A DNA stretch of 64,000 nucleotides from Echinimonas agarilytica (GTDB lineage Bacteria; Pseudomonadota; Gammaproteobacteria; Enterobacterales; Neiellaceae): contig NZ_JAMQGP010000002.1 in the NCBI RefSeq assembly GCF_023703465.1, positions 434,001 through 498,000 on the forward strand, in the 5' to 3' direction. The translations under genes were made by a program, and so were the position numbers. Positions within the stretch are counted from its first letter, which is position 1, and every line of letters starts with the position of its first letter. Shown here piece after piece: positions 1-8,609 of the stretch. The notes beneath the pieces are model-generated. The model ran no database searches and was not told the origin of the DNA. It worked only from the letters and a program-made list of their open reading frames with translations.

Positions 1-405
1 GAAATCGACCTTCCTAGTGCGTTGATCACGCAAGAAATTGATGCGTTACGCCAACAGGCAATGCAACGTTTTGGTGACCAAGCTAAAAATGCTCCAGAAT
101 TGCCCGCTGAGTTGTTCAAGGAACAAGCAGAGAAGCGCGTGAAAATTGGTTTAGTTTTAGGTGAATTCATCAAAGCAAACGAATTAAAAGTTGAAGATGA
201 GCGTGTTGAAGCGCAAATCGCAACCATGGCTTCTGCCTACGAAGATGCAGATCAAGTGATCGAATACTACAAAGGTAACGAGCAGTTGATGGAGCAAATG
301 CGTAATGTTGCTTTAGAAGACCAAGCAATTGATGCTTTATTAGCCAAAGCGAAAGTCACTGAAGTAGAAAAATCTTTCAAAGACGTGATGCAACCTGCGC
401 AGTAA
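1..405 (+). CDS. tig: Trigger factor, C-terminal part (truncated by window start)
   Basis: The last 134 codons of the ribosome-associated chaperone trigger factor, which binds nascent chains at the exit tunnel. The frame is open from base 1 and begins [13 protein letters not shown], the usual start of the C-terminal substrate-binding arm. The peptide is helical and charged and ends in the [10 protein letters not shown] tail typical of the family. The ribosome-binding and PPIase domains lie outside the window. It is followed by clpP, clpX and lon, the standard gammaproteobacterial order. The TTG at 22 is an internal codon, not a start. Confidence 0.93.
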   Translation, partial: EIDLPSALITQEIDALRQQAMQRFGDQAKNAPELPAELFKEQAEKRVKIGLVLGEFIKANELKVEDERVEAQIATMASAYEDADQVIEYYKGNEQLMEQMRNVALEDQAIDALLAKAKVTEVEKSFKDVMQPAQ

Positions 406-415
406 GTCAAACCGA

Positions 416-446
416 TTGACGAAACTGCCTGCTTAGCGCCTATAAT
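416..446 (+). promoter_or_regulatory. Candidate sigma70 promoter of clpP
   Basis: TTGACG at 416-421 and a perfect TATAAT at 441-446 are separated by 19 bp, slightly long. The -10 box overlaps the left arm of the tig terminator, so a transcript starting near 453 would lack most of that arm and could not be stopped by it. Confidence 0.55.
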
Positions 447-480
447 GGCTCGTGTGTAATCCGCACGAGCCATTTTTTTT
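445..480 (+). terminator. Intrinsic terminator of tig
   Basis: A perfect 10-bp stem (ATGGCTCGTG 445-454 and CACGAGCCAT 464-473) with a 9-nt loop is followed by eight T residues at 473-480. Confidence 0.85.
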
Positions 481-500
481 GGACAAGGAGAATGTACTGA

Positions 501-1112
501 ATGTCTGACATGATCGAATCCCCTATGAATGCTTTGGTTCCTATGGTTGTAGAGCAAACCAGCAAAGGCGAGCGCTCGTACGATATTTATAGTCGCTTAC
601 TTAAAGAGCGTGTTATTTTTTTGGTGGGGCAAGTAGAAGATCACATGGCCAACTTGATCGTGGCGCAAATGTTGTTCCTCGAATCAGAAAATCCAGATAA
701 AGATATTTATTTATATATTAATTCACCGGGTGGTTCTGTGACTGCGGGTATGTCAATTTACGACACCATGCAGTTTATCAAACCAAACGTGAGTACCGTA
801 TGCATGGGCCAAGCGGCTAGCATGGGAGCTTTCTTGTTAGCCGGTGGAGAAAAAGGTAAGCGTTATTGTTTACCAAATGCGCGTGTCATGATTCACCAGC
901 CATTGGGTGGCTTCCAAGGACAAGCGTCAGATTTTGAAATTCATGCGAAAGAGATTCTTTCCATTAAAGAAAAATTGAATCGTTTGTTATCAGAACACAC
1001 CGGCCAAGATTACGACATTGTTGCCAATGACACAGATCGCGACAACTTTATGAATGCACAGCAAGCTGTGGATTATGGCCTAGTAGACGAAGTGTTGACC
1101 AAACGTTTGTAA
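501..1112 (+). CDS. clpP: ATP-dependent Clp protease proteolytic subunit
   Basis: Serine peptidase that forms the tetradecameric barrel of ClpXP and ClpAP in the cytosol and degrades unfolded or tagged proteins. At 203 aa it has normal length. The catalytic triad is visible: Ser107 in [10 protein letters not shown], His132 in MIHQPLGG and Asp181 in DTDRDNF. The start at 501 has AAGGAG at 485-490. The short N-terminal stretch before VPMVVEQ is probably a cleaved propeptide, as in E. coli. clpX follows 109 bp downstream and supplies the unfoldase. Confidence 0.97.
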   Translation: MSDMIESPMNALVPMVVEQTSKGERSYDIYSRLLKERVIFLVGQVEDHMANLIVAQMLFLESENPDKDIYLYINSPGGSVTAGMSIYDTMQFIKPNVSTVCMGQAASMGAFLLAGGEKGKRYCLPNARVMIHQPLGGFQGQASDFEIHAKEILSIKEKLNRLLSEHTGQDYDIVANDTDRDNFMNAQQAVDYGLVDEVLTKRL

Positions 1113-1221
1113 GTTTCTTGATTTAGCGAGCCTGCATTCTAGTTGAATTTAAAGTACACTCAACTGAAATAGCTGTAAGCACGTTAAAGAAAAGAACGTT
1201 AGAAAAGTATCCGAGGTTTAA

Positions 1222-2502
1222 ATGTCTGATTCTCGCAGAGGCGGAAGTGACGGCGACAACAAGCTGTTATTCTGCTCTTTTTGCGGCAAAAGCCAGCATG
1301 AGGTTCGAAAACTCATTGCTGGCCCATCAGTATTCATCTGTGATGAATGCGTAGAGCTGTGTAATGATATTATCCGCGAGGAAGTGAAAGAGCTTGCTCC
1401 GCGCAAAGACGCCAGTTCATTGCCGACACCTCATGAAATCCGTGACCACCTCGGTGATTATGTGATTGGCCAAGAGCACGCCAAAAAAGTATTGGCCGTT
1501 GCGGTTTATAACCACTACAAGCGTCTCCGTAATGGCGACACTGTGGATGGTGTTGAGCTCGGTAAAAGTAACATTCTATTGATTGGCCCTACCGGTAGCG
1601 GTAAGACCCTCTTGGCAGAAACACTTGCACGTTTGTTGGATGTGCCATTTACCATGGCTGATGCAACAACGTTAACCGAAGCGGGCTACGTGGGCGAAGA
1701 TGTTGAAAACATCATCCAAAAGTTATTGCAGAAATGCGATTACGACGTAGAAAAAGCGCAGCGTGGTATTGTGTATATCGATGAGATCGACAAGATTTCT
1801 CGCAAGTCAGACAATCCATCGATTACGCGTGACGTCTCCGGTGAAGGCGTACAACAAGCATTGCTAAAATTGATTGAAGGCACCATTGCTTCTGTTCCGC
1901 CTCAAGGTGGTCGTAAGCACCCTCAACAAGAATTTTTGCAAGTTGACACCTCTAAAATCCTGTTCATTTGTGGCGGTGCATTTGCTGGCTTAGATAAAGT
2001 TATCGAGATGCGCACCGACAAAAATACCGGCATTGGTTTTGGCGCTGAAGTTAAAAGCAAAGACGAAAATCGTTCGTTGTCCAAAACCTTTGAGGATGTT
2101 GAACCAGAAGATTTGGTGAAGTATGGCCTGATCCCTGAGTTCATCGGTCGTTTGCCTGTTGTTGCAACGCTGACAGAATTGGACGGCGACGCGCTGGTTC
2201 AGATCTTAAAAGAACCTAAAAACGCACTCACTAAGCAATACAATGCATTATTCTCATTGGAAGATGTAGAGCTTGAGTTCCGCGATGATGCGTTACAAGC
2301 CATTGCCAATAAAGCAATGGATCGTAAAACCGGTGCGCGTGGCTTACGTTCGATTGTTGAACATGTGTTGCTTCATACAATGTATGAGTTGCCCTCAATG
2401 GATAACGTCACCAAAGTGGTGGTTGATGAGTCTGTGATCAAAGGCGAATCTGATCCAATTTTGATTTATGAGAGTAATGATAAACAGGCTGCTTCGGAAT
2501 AG
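1222..2502 (+). CDS. clpX: ATP-dependent Clp protease ATP-binding subunit ClpX
   Basis: AAA+ unfoldase that recognises substrates such as ssrA-tagged proteins and feeds them to ClpP. The N-terminal zinc-binding domain uses Cys18, Cys21, Cys40 and Cys43. Walker A GPTGSGKT is at 122-129, the pore loop GYVG at 155-158, Walker B IVYIDE at 183-188, the RKH loop at 231-233 and the ClpP-docking IGF tripeptide at 271-273. All elements needed for ClpP pairing are intact, and 426 aa is the usual length. It lies in the clpP-clpX-lon cluster and is closed by its own terminator. Confidence 0.97.
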   Translation: MSDSRRGGSDGDNKLLFCSFCGKSQHEVRKLIAGPSVFICDECVELCNDIIREEVKELAPRKDASSLPTPHEIRDHLGDYVIGQEHAKKVLAVAVYNHYKRLRNGDTVDGVELGKSNILLIGPTGSGKTLLAETLARLLDVPFTMADATTLTEAGYVGEDVENIIQKLLQKCDYDVEKAQRGIVYIDEIDKISRKSDNPSITRDVSGEGVQQALLKLIEGTIASVPPQGGRKHPQQEFLQVDTSKILFICGGAFAGLDKVIEMRTDKNTGIGFGAEVKSKDENRSLSKTFEDVEPEDLVKYGLIPEFIGRLPVVATLTELDGDALVQILKEPKNALTKQYNALFSLEDVELEFRDDALQAIANKAMDRKTGARGLRSIVEHVLLHTMYELPSMDNVTKVVVDESVIKGESDPILIYESNDKQAASE

Positions 2503-2534
2503 CTCGAACAGATCTGATTAATTAGTAATCAAAG

Positions 2535-2559
2535 AGGGAGCTGATGCTCCCTTTTTTTT
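2535..2559 (+). terminator. Intrinsic terminator of clpX
   Basis: GGGAGC (2536-2541), a TGAT loop and GCTCCC (2546-2551), extended by an A-T pair, run into eight T residues at 2552-2559. Confidence 0.88.
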
Positions 2560-2578
2560 GCTTTTGAGATGACTAAGT

Positions 2579-2606
2579 GTTTAAAAGTCTTAGTTTGTCC
2601 CCATAT
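2579..2606 (+). promoter_or_regulatory. Candidate heat-shock (sigma32-type) promoter of lon
   Basis: CCCCATAT at 2599-2606 matches the sigma32 -10 consensus and the known E. coli lon promoter. GTTTAAA at 2579-2585, 13 bp upstream, is a 5/7 match to the CTTGAAA -35 element. The inference rests on these two elements and on the position before lon. Confidence 0.5.
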
Positions 2607-2645
2607 GCTTTGTAACGGCTAAGCAAATTCTCTGGAGAATGCCCT

Positions 2646-4979
2646 ATGGTGCAAGAGCACTCCGATTTACTCGAAATCCCAGTTTTACCTCTACGTGATG
2701 TTGTGGTTTACCCACACATGGTCATTCCTTTATTCGTGGGTCGAGAAAAATCCATTCGTTGCCTTGAAGCTGCAATGGAACATGACAAACAAATTTTTCT
2801 AGTAGCACAAAAAGATGCTACTACCGAGGAGCCTGAAAGCTCTGATGTGTATAGCGTTGGTACCATTGCCTCTATATTGCAGTTACTCAAACTGCCAGAT
2901 GGTACGGTCAAAGTACTCGTTGAAGGCAGCCGACGTGCAGCCATTGATTCATTTCATCAAAATGAACCTTTCTTCAGTGCATCGGTGACTGAAGTGGCCG
3001 AGCAAGAGCCAGACGAGCGTGAGCTTGAGGTGTTGATTCGCTCGACCATCAATCAATTTGAGGGCTATGTAAAGCTCAACAAAAAGATTCCGCCTGAAGT
3101 ATTAACGTCGTTGCAGGGGATCGAAGAAGCCTCACGCATGGCCGATACTATGGCGGCTCATATGCCGTTAAAGCTTGATGATAAGCAGAAAGTTTTAGAA
3201 CTCGGTGACGCCAAAGAGCGCCTTGAGTTCTTAATGGCGATGATGGAATCTGAAATCGATCTGCTGCAAGTGGAGAAGCGTATTCGCTCTCGTGTGAAGA
3301 AGCAGATGGAAAAGAGCCAACGCGAGTATTACCTCAACGAACAAATGAAGGCGATTCAAAAGGAACTGGGTGATCTTGAGGATACGCCTGACGAATTTGA
3401 AGCCTTAGTGAAGCGTATTGAAGACGCGCAAATGCCAGAGGAAGCGCGCGATAAAACACAAGCTGAATTGAATAAACTGAAAATGATGTCTCCGATGTCT
3501 GCAGAAGCGACTGTGGTCCGAGGTTACATCGATTGGATGTTGAATGTTCCGTGGAAAAAACGCAGCAAAGTTAAGAAGAATTTAGCGCTGGCTGAGAAAA
3601 TACTGAATCAAGACCACTACGGTCTCGATAAAGTGAAAGAACGCATTCTTGAGTATCTAGCGGTACAAAGCCGAGTGAACAAACTCAAAGGGCCAATTTT
3701 ATGTTTAGTTGGACCTCCGGGAGTTGGTAAAACTTCATTAGGGCAATCCATCGCTAAAGCAACAGGGCGTCAGTATGTGCGAATGGCACTGGGCGGGGTG
3801 CGTGATGAAGCTGAAATTCGAGGCCATCGTCGGACTTACATCGGCTCGATGCCGGGTAAGTTGATTCAAAAAATGTGCAAAGTTGGTGTTAAAAACCCAC
3901 TGTTCTTGCTCGATGAAATTGACAAAATGGGCTCTGACATGCGCGGCGATCCATCGTCAGCATTACTTGAAGTGCTCGACCCTGAGCAAAACAATGCGTT
4001 TAACGACCACTACATGGAAGTTGACTACGACCTGTCGGATGTCATGTTCGTTGCTACGTCAAACTCAATGAACATTCCTGCACCATTGCTCGATCGGATG
4101 GAAGTCATTCGTTTATCGGGCTACACCGAAGATGAAAAGCTCAATATTGCGCGCCAGCATTTGTTGAGCAAGCAAGTGAAGCGCAATGGCTTGAAAGAGC
4201 ATGAAATTGAAATTGAAGATTCAGCCATCATTAGTATTATTCGCTACTACACACGCGAAGCCGGGGTGCGTAATCTCGAACGTGAAATATCGCGCGTTTG
4301 CCGCAAAGCTGTGAAGTCGATACTGCTTGATAAAAGTTTGAAGAAAGTGCAAGTCACAGCCGATAACTTGAAAGAATTTATGGGCGTACAACGCTTCGAT
4401 TTCGGCAAAGCTGATGATGAAAATAGCATTGGCCAAGTGACGGGCCTCGCGTGGACTGAAGTGGGCGGCGACTTGCTTACCATTGAAACCACGAGCGTGC
4501 CAGGCAAAGGCAAGCTAACCTATACCGGATCGTTGGGCGAAGTTATGCAAGAGTCGATTCAAGCGGCCATGACCGTCGTTCGTTCGCGGGCCCAAAAGCT
4601 TGGTATTGCAAATGATTTTCATGAGAAACGTGACATACACGTGCATGTACCAGAAGGGGCCACTCCTAAAGATGGGCCAAGTGCTGGTATTGCAATGTGT
4701 ACTGCGCTTGTTTCTACGCTTACCGGTAATCCTGTGCGTGCTGATGTGGCAATGACGGGAGAAATCACACTTCGCGGAGAAGTTTTACCGATTGGTGGTT
4801 TGAAAGAAAAGCTGCTGGCTGCGCATCGTGGTGGTATAAAACGCGTATTGATTCCTCATGAAAATAAACGTGATCTGGAAGAAATTCCGGACAATGTTAA
4901 AGCAGACTTAGAAATTCATGATGTTCGTTGGATTGATGACGTACTGAAACTTGCGCTTCAGAATGCGCCAGATGTTTAG
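2646..4979 (+). CDS. lon: ATP-dependent protease Lon
   Basis: Cytosolic AAA+ serine protease that removes misfolded and short-lived regulatory proteins. The 777-aa protein has the N-terminal LON substrate-binding domain (about 1-200), the AAA+ module with Walker A GPPGVGKT at 356-363 and Walker B LFLLDEID, and the C-terminal protease domain. Ser679 in KDGPSAG and Lys722 in GGLKEK form the catalytic dyad at exactly the E. coli positions. The ATG at 2646 has GGAGA at 2634-2638. A sigma32-like promoter precedes it and an intrinsic terminator follows. Confidence 0.98.
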   Translation: MVQEHSDLLEIPVLPLRDVVVYPHMVIPLFVGREKSIRCLEAAMEHDKQIFLVAQKDATTEEPESSDVYSVGTIASILQLLKLPDGTVKVLVEGSRRAAIDSFHQNEPFFSASVTEVAEQEPDERELEVLIRSTINQFEGYVKLNKKIPPEVLTSLQGIEEASRMADTMAAHMPLKLDDKQKVLELGDAKERLEFLMAMMESEIDLLQVEKRIRSRVKKQMEKSQREYYLNEQMKAIQKELGDLEDTPDEFEALVKRIEDAQMPEEARDKTQAELNKLKMMSPMSAEATVVRGYIDWMLNVPWKKRSKVKKNLALAEKILNQDHYGLDKVKERILEYLAVQSRVNKLKGPILCLVGPPGVGKTSLGQSIAKATGRQYVRMALGGVRDEAEIRGHRRTYIGSMPGKLIQKMCKVGVKNPLFLLDEIDKMGSDMRGDPSSALLEVLDPEQNNAFNDHYMEVDYDLSDVMFVATSNSMNIPAPLLDRMEVIRLSGYTEDEKLNIARQHLLSKQVKRNGLKEHEIEIEDSAIISIIRYYTREAGVRNLEREISRVCRKAVKSILLDKSLKKVQVTADNLKEFMGVQRFDFGKADDENSIGQVTGLAWTEVGGDLLTIETTSVPGKGKLTYTGSLGEVMQESIQAAMTVVRSRAQKLGIANDFHEKRDIHVHVPEGATPKDGPSAGIAMCTALVSTLTGNPVRADVAMTGEITLRGEVLPIGGLKEKLLAAHRGGIKRVLIPHENKRDLEEIPDNVKADLEIHDVRWIDDVLKLALQNAPDV

Positions 4980-5008
4980 CACGTCAATATATTAGAGTGC
5001 TCAAAAAT

Positions 5009-5030
5009 GCGGCTTTTAGCCGCGTTTTTT
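5009..5030 (+). terminator. Intrinsic terminator of lon
   Basis: GCGGC (5009-5013), a TTTTA loop and GCCGC (5019-5023) are followed by G and six T residues (5025-5030). Confidence 0.87.
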
Positions 5031-5308
5031 GTTTATTGGCCATACTATTTATGCAAATTTGACCTTGCTCTCAAATTTAATTGAAAAAAGTTAGAATAAA
5101 GACCTTCCAAGATGATTTTCATGTGATAGCCTAAGTCCATTCTAGCAATTAGGACTCAAAGCCAGTGGTTATGCGGCCTAGAAAGGAACGATTTTCGTTT
5201 TTTTGAGCTTGAATCTTAAAATTAGGCTTGATATAAAAGCTTGCGCAGGCCACCGACTAGGGAATAAAACTAACGGTGGTCGAGATAAAAATCAAAGGGG
5301 ATGTAAAC

Positions 5309-5581
5309 GTGAATAAATCTCAACTTATCGACAAAATCGCTGCCAGTGCAGATATTTCTAAAGCTTCTGCTGGTCGTGCTCTGGACGCTTTTGTAGATTC
5401 AGTTTCTGAGTCATTGAAAGATGGTGATCAAGTAGCTCTAGTTGGCTTCGGTACTTTTACTGTTCGTGAGCGTGCCGCTCGCTCAGGTCGCAACCCACAG
5501 ACGGGTGAAACGATCGAAATCGCAGCTGCTAAAGTACCAGCATTCAAGCCTGGTAAAGCTCTGAAAGATGCAGTTAACTAA
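5309..5581 (+). CDS. hupB: DNA-binding protein HU-beta
   Basis: Small histone-like protein that bends DNA and compacts the nucleoid as a dimer. The GTG start at 5309 gives the canonical [12 protein letters not shown]-terminus and 90 aa, with AGGGG at 5296-5300 eight bases upstream. An upstream in-frame GTG at 5276 would add an 11-residue extension not found in HU and is rejected. The beta-arm signature [21 protein letters not shown], including the DNA-intercalating Pro, is intact. It lies between lon and ppiD, the conserved order. The 278 bp upstream are AT-rich and without a gene, presumably holding its promoters. Confidence 0.96.
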   Translation: MNKSQLIDKIAASADISKASAGRALDAFVDSVSESLKDGDQVALVGFGTFTVRERAARSGRNPQTGETIEIAAAKVPAFKPGKALKDAVN

Positions 5582-5588
5582 ATTGCAT

Positions 5589-5640
5589 TTGCAGTTTTAA
5601 TACTGCAATGAACGAAGGTCGAATTATTCGGCCTTTTTTT
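5589..5640 (+). terminator. Tandem hairpins and terminator of hupB
   Basis: A first hairpin pairs TTGCAGT (5589-5595) with ACTGCAA (5602-5608). A second pairs AAGGTCGAA (5615-5623) with TTCGGCCTT (5627-5635) through one G-T wobble and ends in seven T residues. Confidence 0.82.
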
Positions 5641-5785
5641 ATGTCTGTTTCGCACGTGGTCTTACTATGGTCGAAACATCCCATGTGTTAATATGCGGAC
5701 CGAGTTTGAGCCGATGGTCGGCCAAACCATATATATTTTTCCAATCAAGCTTTTGATTCAGGCAAAAATCCGCAAGAGAGAAACC

Positions 5786-7675
5786 ATGCTTGAAAGAATT
5801 CGTGAAGGATCACAAGGCACAGTAGCCAAAGTGATTTTGGGCGCAGTTATTCTGTCGTTCGCATTGGCAGGTGTTGGTAGTTATTTAGGCCAACCTGCAG
5901 AGTCAAACGCAGCCATCGTAAATGGCGAGCGTATTTCAAACCAAGCTTTAGAAGGTGCGGTTAGAAATGAACGTGATCGTTTGAAGCAACAATTTGGTGA
6001 TAACTTTGATCGTGTTGCAGCAAATCCTGCATTCATGGAGCAAGTTCGCGCTTCCGTATTAGACCGTCTCATTACCGAAGTGCTGTTAGATCAGTTGGTA
6101 ATTGATTCTGAACTTACGGTAGGTGACGACCAAGTTCGTCAGGCGATTCGCGAAATACCATCGTTCCAAGTTGATGGTCAGTTTTCAAATGACCGCTACA
6201 TGGCGATCATTAATGCCCAAGGCTATACGGCCGCAAGCTTCCGAGAATTCATGCGCAGCGATATGTCACGCCGTCAATTGGTGACTGGTGTGCTCGATAG
6301 TGAATTTGTATTGCCAGGTGAACTGACCCGAGAGCAAAGTTTGTTGTCGCAATCACGCAGCATTCGTTATTGGACGGTAGACGTTGAAGCTTTGTCTAAA
6401 GACGTGATTCCAACCGAAGAGCAAGTTCAAGCCTATTATGATGCGAACCAATTTGCTTTTAACCAACCAGAAATGGTATCGGTTGAATTTATTGAATTGA
6501 ATGCCGCTAAATTGTCGGAAAAATCTTCCATTTCCGATGAGGATGTAGAGGCGTACTACAACACAAATATCGAGTTGTATCGTACCAGCGAGGAACGTCG
6601 CGCATCTCATATCTTGTTAGCAAATGATGAAGATGGACAAGCAACGGCGAAGAAAATTGAAGCGGAGCTGGCAGCAGGAGCTGATTTTGCGGCACTTGCT
6701 GAAGAATACTCTGCGGATACTTTTTCATCGCAAAAAGGCGGTGATTTAGACTGGTTTGCTCGCGGTGTAATGGGCGATGAGTTCGACGCTGCAGTATTTG
6801 CCCTTGAAAAAGAAGGCGCAGTGAGTGGCGAAGTTGTGACTCCATTTGGTTTGCACATCATTAAACTCACCGGCCTGCGACCTTCTGTAGCGAAACCTTT
6901 GTCAGAAGTCGCTACAGAAATCAAAGAAGATCTGATCCGCAACGATGGTTTGGAGCAGTACTATCAGCTGCAAGAAGAAGTGACGAATTTGGCATTTGAA
7001 ATTCCAGATTCGTTGAACGAACTTGCTAGCCAAACAGGCCTTGTGGTTCAGTCTAGTGACTTATTTAGCCGAAATGCAGCGCCAACATTGCTTGCGGATG
7101 ATCGCGTTCAGGCGGCCATATTCTCTGACGAAGTGTTACGTGATGGTCTAAACAGCGATCCGATTGAGATTGGTGAAGGTCACTTAATGGTTGTACGTTT
7201 GAAAGAGCATCAACCCTCTCACATCAAACCACTTGATGAGGTTCGCTCTGATGTTGCACTGGCTGTTGCTGCTGAAGTAGGTACCGCTGAAGCGAACGTG
7301 AAAGCTGACCAGATGATTGCTACTCTGAAATCTGGTGAGCAATTGATTGTTGATGCGGATGCACCTGTTCAGGTTCAAACAGAGGCCGACTTTAGCCGTA
7401 ATAGTGTGGCGTTGAATCCTGCCGTTCGTGATCGCGCATTTGCAATGGTGAAACCTGCAGAAGGCCAAAGCACTTACGATAAAGTAGTAGGACGCGGTTT
7501 TGTTAGCGTAATTGCGCTTGATGAGGTGAAAACTGACACCGCTGACGTGGCCGACAGTGCTCTTGAGCAACGCCTGCAACAGCAAGCCACTCAGCATGCC
7601 TATGTAGAGTTGGTGAATACCCTGCGTGCAAGCGCTGAAATTGAGTATCCTAAATTGGTTGTTGAACAACAATAA
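5786..7675 (+). CDS. ppiD: Peptidyl-prolyl isomerase / periplasmic chaperone PpiD
   Basis: Inner-membrane-anchored periplasmic chaperone of the SurA/PpiD family that acts on proteins leaving the SecYEG translocon. The ATG at 5786, with AAGAGAG at 5774-5780, gives MLERIREGSQG and 629 aa. An in-frame start at 5693 would add 31 residues before the membrane anchor and is less likely. One transmembrane segment (about residues 16-36) is followed by the SurA-N-like region. A parvulin domain lies at about 272-365 (ASHILL ... GGDLDWFARG), and a long C-terminal region follows. Its terminator has been interrupted by an IS4-like element. Confidence 0.93.
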   Translation: MLERIREGSQGTVAKVILGAVILSFALAGVGSYLGQPAESNAAIVNGERISNQALEGAVRNERDRLKQQFGDNFDRVAANPAFMEQVRASVLDRLITEVLLDQLVIDSELTVGDDQVRQAIREIPSFQVDGQFSNDRYMAIINAQGYTAASFREFMRSDMSRRQLVTGVLDSEFVLPGELTREQSLLSQSRSIRYWTVDVEALSKDVIPTEEQVQAYYDANQFAFNQPEMVSVEFIELNAAKLSEKSSISDEDVEAYYNTNIELYRTSEERRASHILLANDEDGQATAKKIEAELAAGADFAALAEEYSADTFSSQKGGDLDWFARGVMGDEFDAAVFALEKEGAVSGEVVTPFGLHIIKLTGLRPSVAKPLSEVATEIKEDLIRNDGLEQYYQLQEEVTNLAFEIPDSLNELASQTGLVVQSSDLFSRNAAPTLLADDRVQAAIFSDEVLRDGLNSDPIEIGEGHLMVVRLKEHQPSHIKPLDEVRSDVALAVAAEVGTAEANVKADQMIATLKSGEQLIVDADAPVQVQTEADFSRNSVALNPAVRDRAFAMVKPAEGQSTYDKVVGRGFVSVIALDEVKTDTADVADSALEQRLQQQATQHAYVELVNTLRASAEIEYPKLVVEQQ

Positions 7676-7702
7676 CGTTGCGATAACCCATGTGGAAAAA
7701 GG

Positions 7703-7714
7703 AGCCTGAAGGCT
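7703..7714 (+). repeat. Target-site duplication, left copy
   Basis: AGCCTGAAGGCT here is repeated exactly at 8264-8275 on the other side of the IS4-like remnant. The 12-bp length fits the 11-13 bp duplications known for IS4. Confidence 0.75.
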
Positions 7715-8263
7715 AATGCCGATCAGTTAACGACAAACTGATCGGTTGACCGATCTTCCCAAGGCTCTATAAAGGTCTTAGCTGCTTCAGTTAGGACCTT
7801 TTTCTTCTGCAACTGACAACCGCGCTGGCGATGGCCAATGGCTATGCCCCAAACACCGAAGAGCCCGGTCAACTCTCCGATATACTCTGCCCTGATTTTA
7901 TCAATCAATGCCTCGAAACCCGTGGTGTTGCGACCGTTAGAAAACGCCGAATTCCGTGAGATATGGCAGTGTGGACCGTCATTGCGATGTCGCTGTACCG
8001 GCAAGAGCCGGTTTGGAGCTCGGCTTGTACCCCAATCAATTAAGCTTTACCACCAGTGCAGCAGCGATTATCCACTTAATATATGGCTTTTGGCTCGAAG
8101 CGGCTGGCACCATCCCGTAGCGAATCAATCACCTACTTGATGAAACGTCACATCACGTTCTACCGCCGAAAAGCGAAGGTAGAATTTACCCTAGATGCGT
8201 GAAGCACAGGGCGCGGAAATACCCCAATAAGAAAAATGCCAGTCAGCTTAACTGACTGGCATT
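7715..8263 (+). mobile_element. Internally deleted IS4-family insertion sequence remnant
   Basis: A 549-bp element with imperfect terminal inverted repeats: AATGCCGATCAGTTAA at the left (7715-7730) and AATGCCAGTCAGTTAA read inward from the right (8263-8248), 14 of 16 identical. The sequence closely resembles the ends of E. coli IS4 as I know them. Each end also folds into its own hairpin: a 10-bp stem at 7719-7745 and a 12-bp stem at 8235-8263. Inside are only the N- and C-terminal remains of a transposase. A full IS4-type element is about 1.4 kb, so most of the catalytic core is gone and the element cannot move by itself. Confidence 0.8.
7831..8255 (+). pseudogene. IS4-family transposase, N- and C-terminal remnants
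   Basis: From ATG 7831 the frame reads MANGYAPNTEEPGQL and onward to CLETRGVATVRKRRIP, then a TGA at 7957, then DMAVWTVIAMSLYRQEPVW. This matches the IS4 N-terminal domain (RCLAESGTVTLRKRRLP, then MMVW). A different frame from about 8028 reads YPNQLSF and later IYPRCVKHRARKYPNKK, matching the extreme C-terminus of IS4 transposase (WPNQLSF, FPRVVKERPWKYP). That part has a TAG at 8118 and the natural stop at 8253-8255. The DDE catalytic core between the two parts is deleted. Two nonsense codons and a frame change show long-term decay. Confidence 0.75.
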
Positions 8264-8275
8264 AGCCTGAAGGCT
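8264..8275 (+). repeat. Target-site duplication, right copy
   Basis: Second copy of AGCCTGAAGGCT, flanking the right end of the element. The sequence is itself a small palindrome because the target was a terminator hairpin. Confidence 0.75.
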
Positions 8276-8283
8276 CCTTTTTT

Positions 8284-8549
8284 ATGTCTGTGTGACAGTC
8301 TTTATTGGTCTGGGTGAGTACAGCCGTTGTCTTGCTCATACACGCCTAGGGATTGCTAAAGCTCAATCAGAGTTCATCAGTACATTCGTTACACGGTATA
8401 GGTGATCCTGACTCAGGGGCGATGTTGGGTGTGGAATAGTGGAAGTGGCGTTGTTGATGCCAGAATTTAGCCGTTGATGGGCGCAAGGGCTAATACTTCA
8501 CGGCATGCCTAGCAAGCGACGTATTGCCATATAGAGAAATACCTTGGGA
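8284..8549. other. Intergenic stretch without recognisable content
   Basis: About 266 bp between the right end of the IS4-like remnant and the fadE terminator. I see no convincing coding frame, repeat or RNA structure; it may be decayed sequence. Confidence 0.5.
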
Positions 8550-8550
8550 C

Positions 8551-8578
8551 AAAAAAATACCAGCCTTGCGGCTGGTAT
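8551..8578 (-). terminator. Intrinsic terminator of fadE
   Basis: Read on the minus strand, ATACCAGCC, a GCAA loop and GGCTGGTAT (8578-8557) run into seven T residues (8557-8551). Confidence 0.87.
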
Positions 8579-8609
8579 CGGGGAAAGCTTAATAAGGTTG
8601 GGGGAGTTA

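Larger units (their letters stand above)
7696..8283 (+). terminator. Intrinsic terminator of ppiD, split by an insertion
   Basis: Left half AAAAAGGAGCC with TGAA and GGCT is at 7696-7714, and right half CCTTTTTT is at 8276-8283. Removing the inserted DNA and one copy of the 12-bp duplication restores an 11-bp stem with a TGAA loop and a T run. Each broken side still holds a small AGCC-TGAA-GGCT hairpin. Confidence 0.75.

Noticed and set aside
7771-7803. AAAGGTC/GACCTTT hairpin with five T residues as the natural ppiD terminator
   Set aside because: It lies inside the inserted element, so it is not the original terminator, although it could partly replace the lost function.
7723-8004. Minus-strand 93-codon frame between ppiD and fadE
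   Set aside because: It runs antisense to the IS4 transposase remnant, includes the left terminal repeat and resembles no known protein.
7838-8140. Plus-strand 100-codon frame in the same gap
   Set aside because: It is a shifted frame across the transposase remnant; the IS4-like peptides lie in the other two frames.
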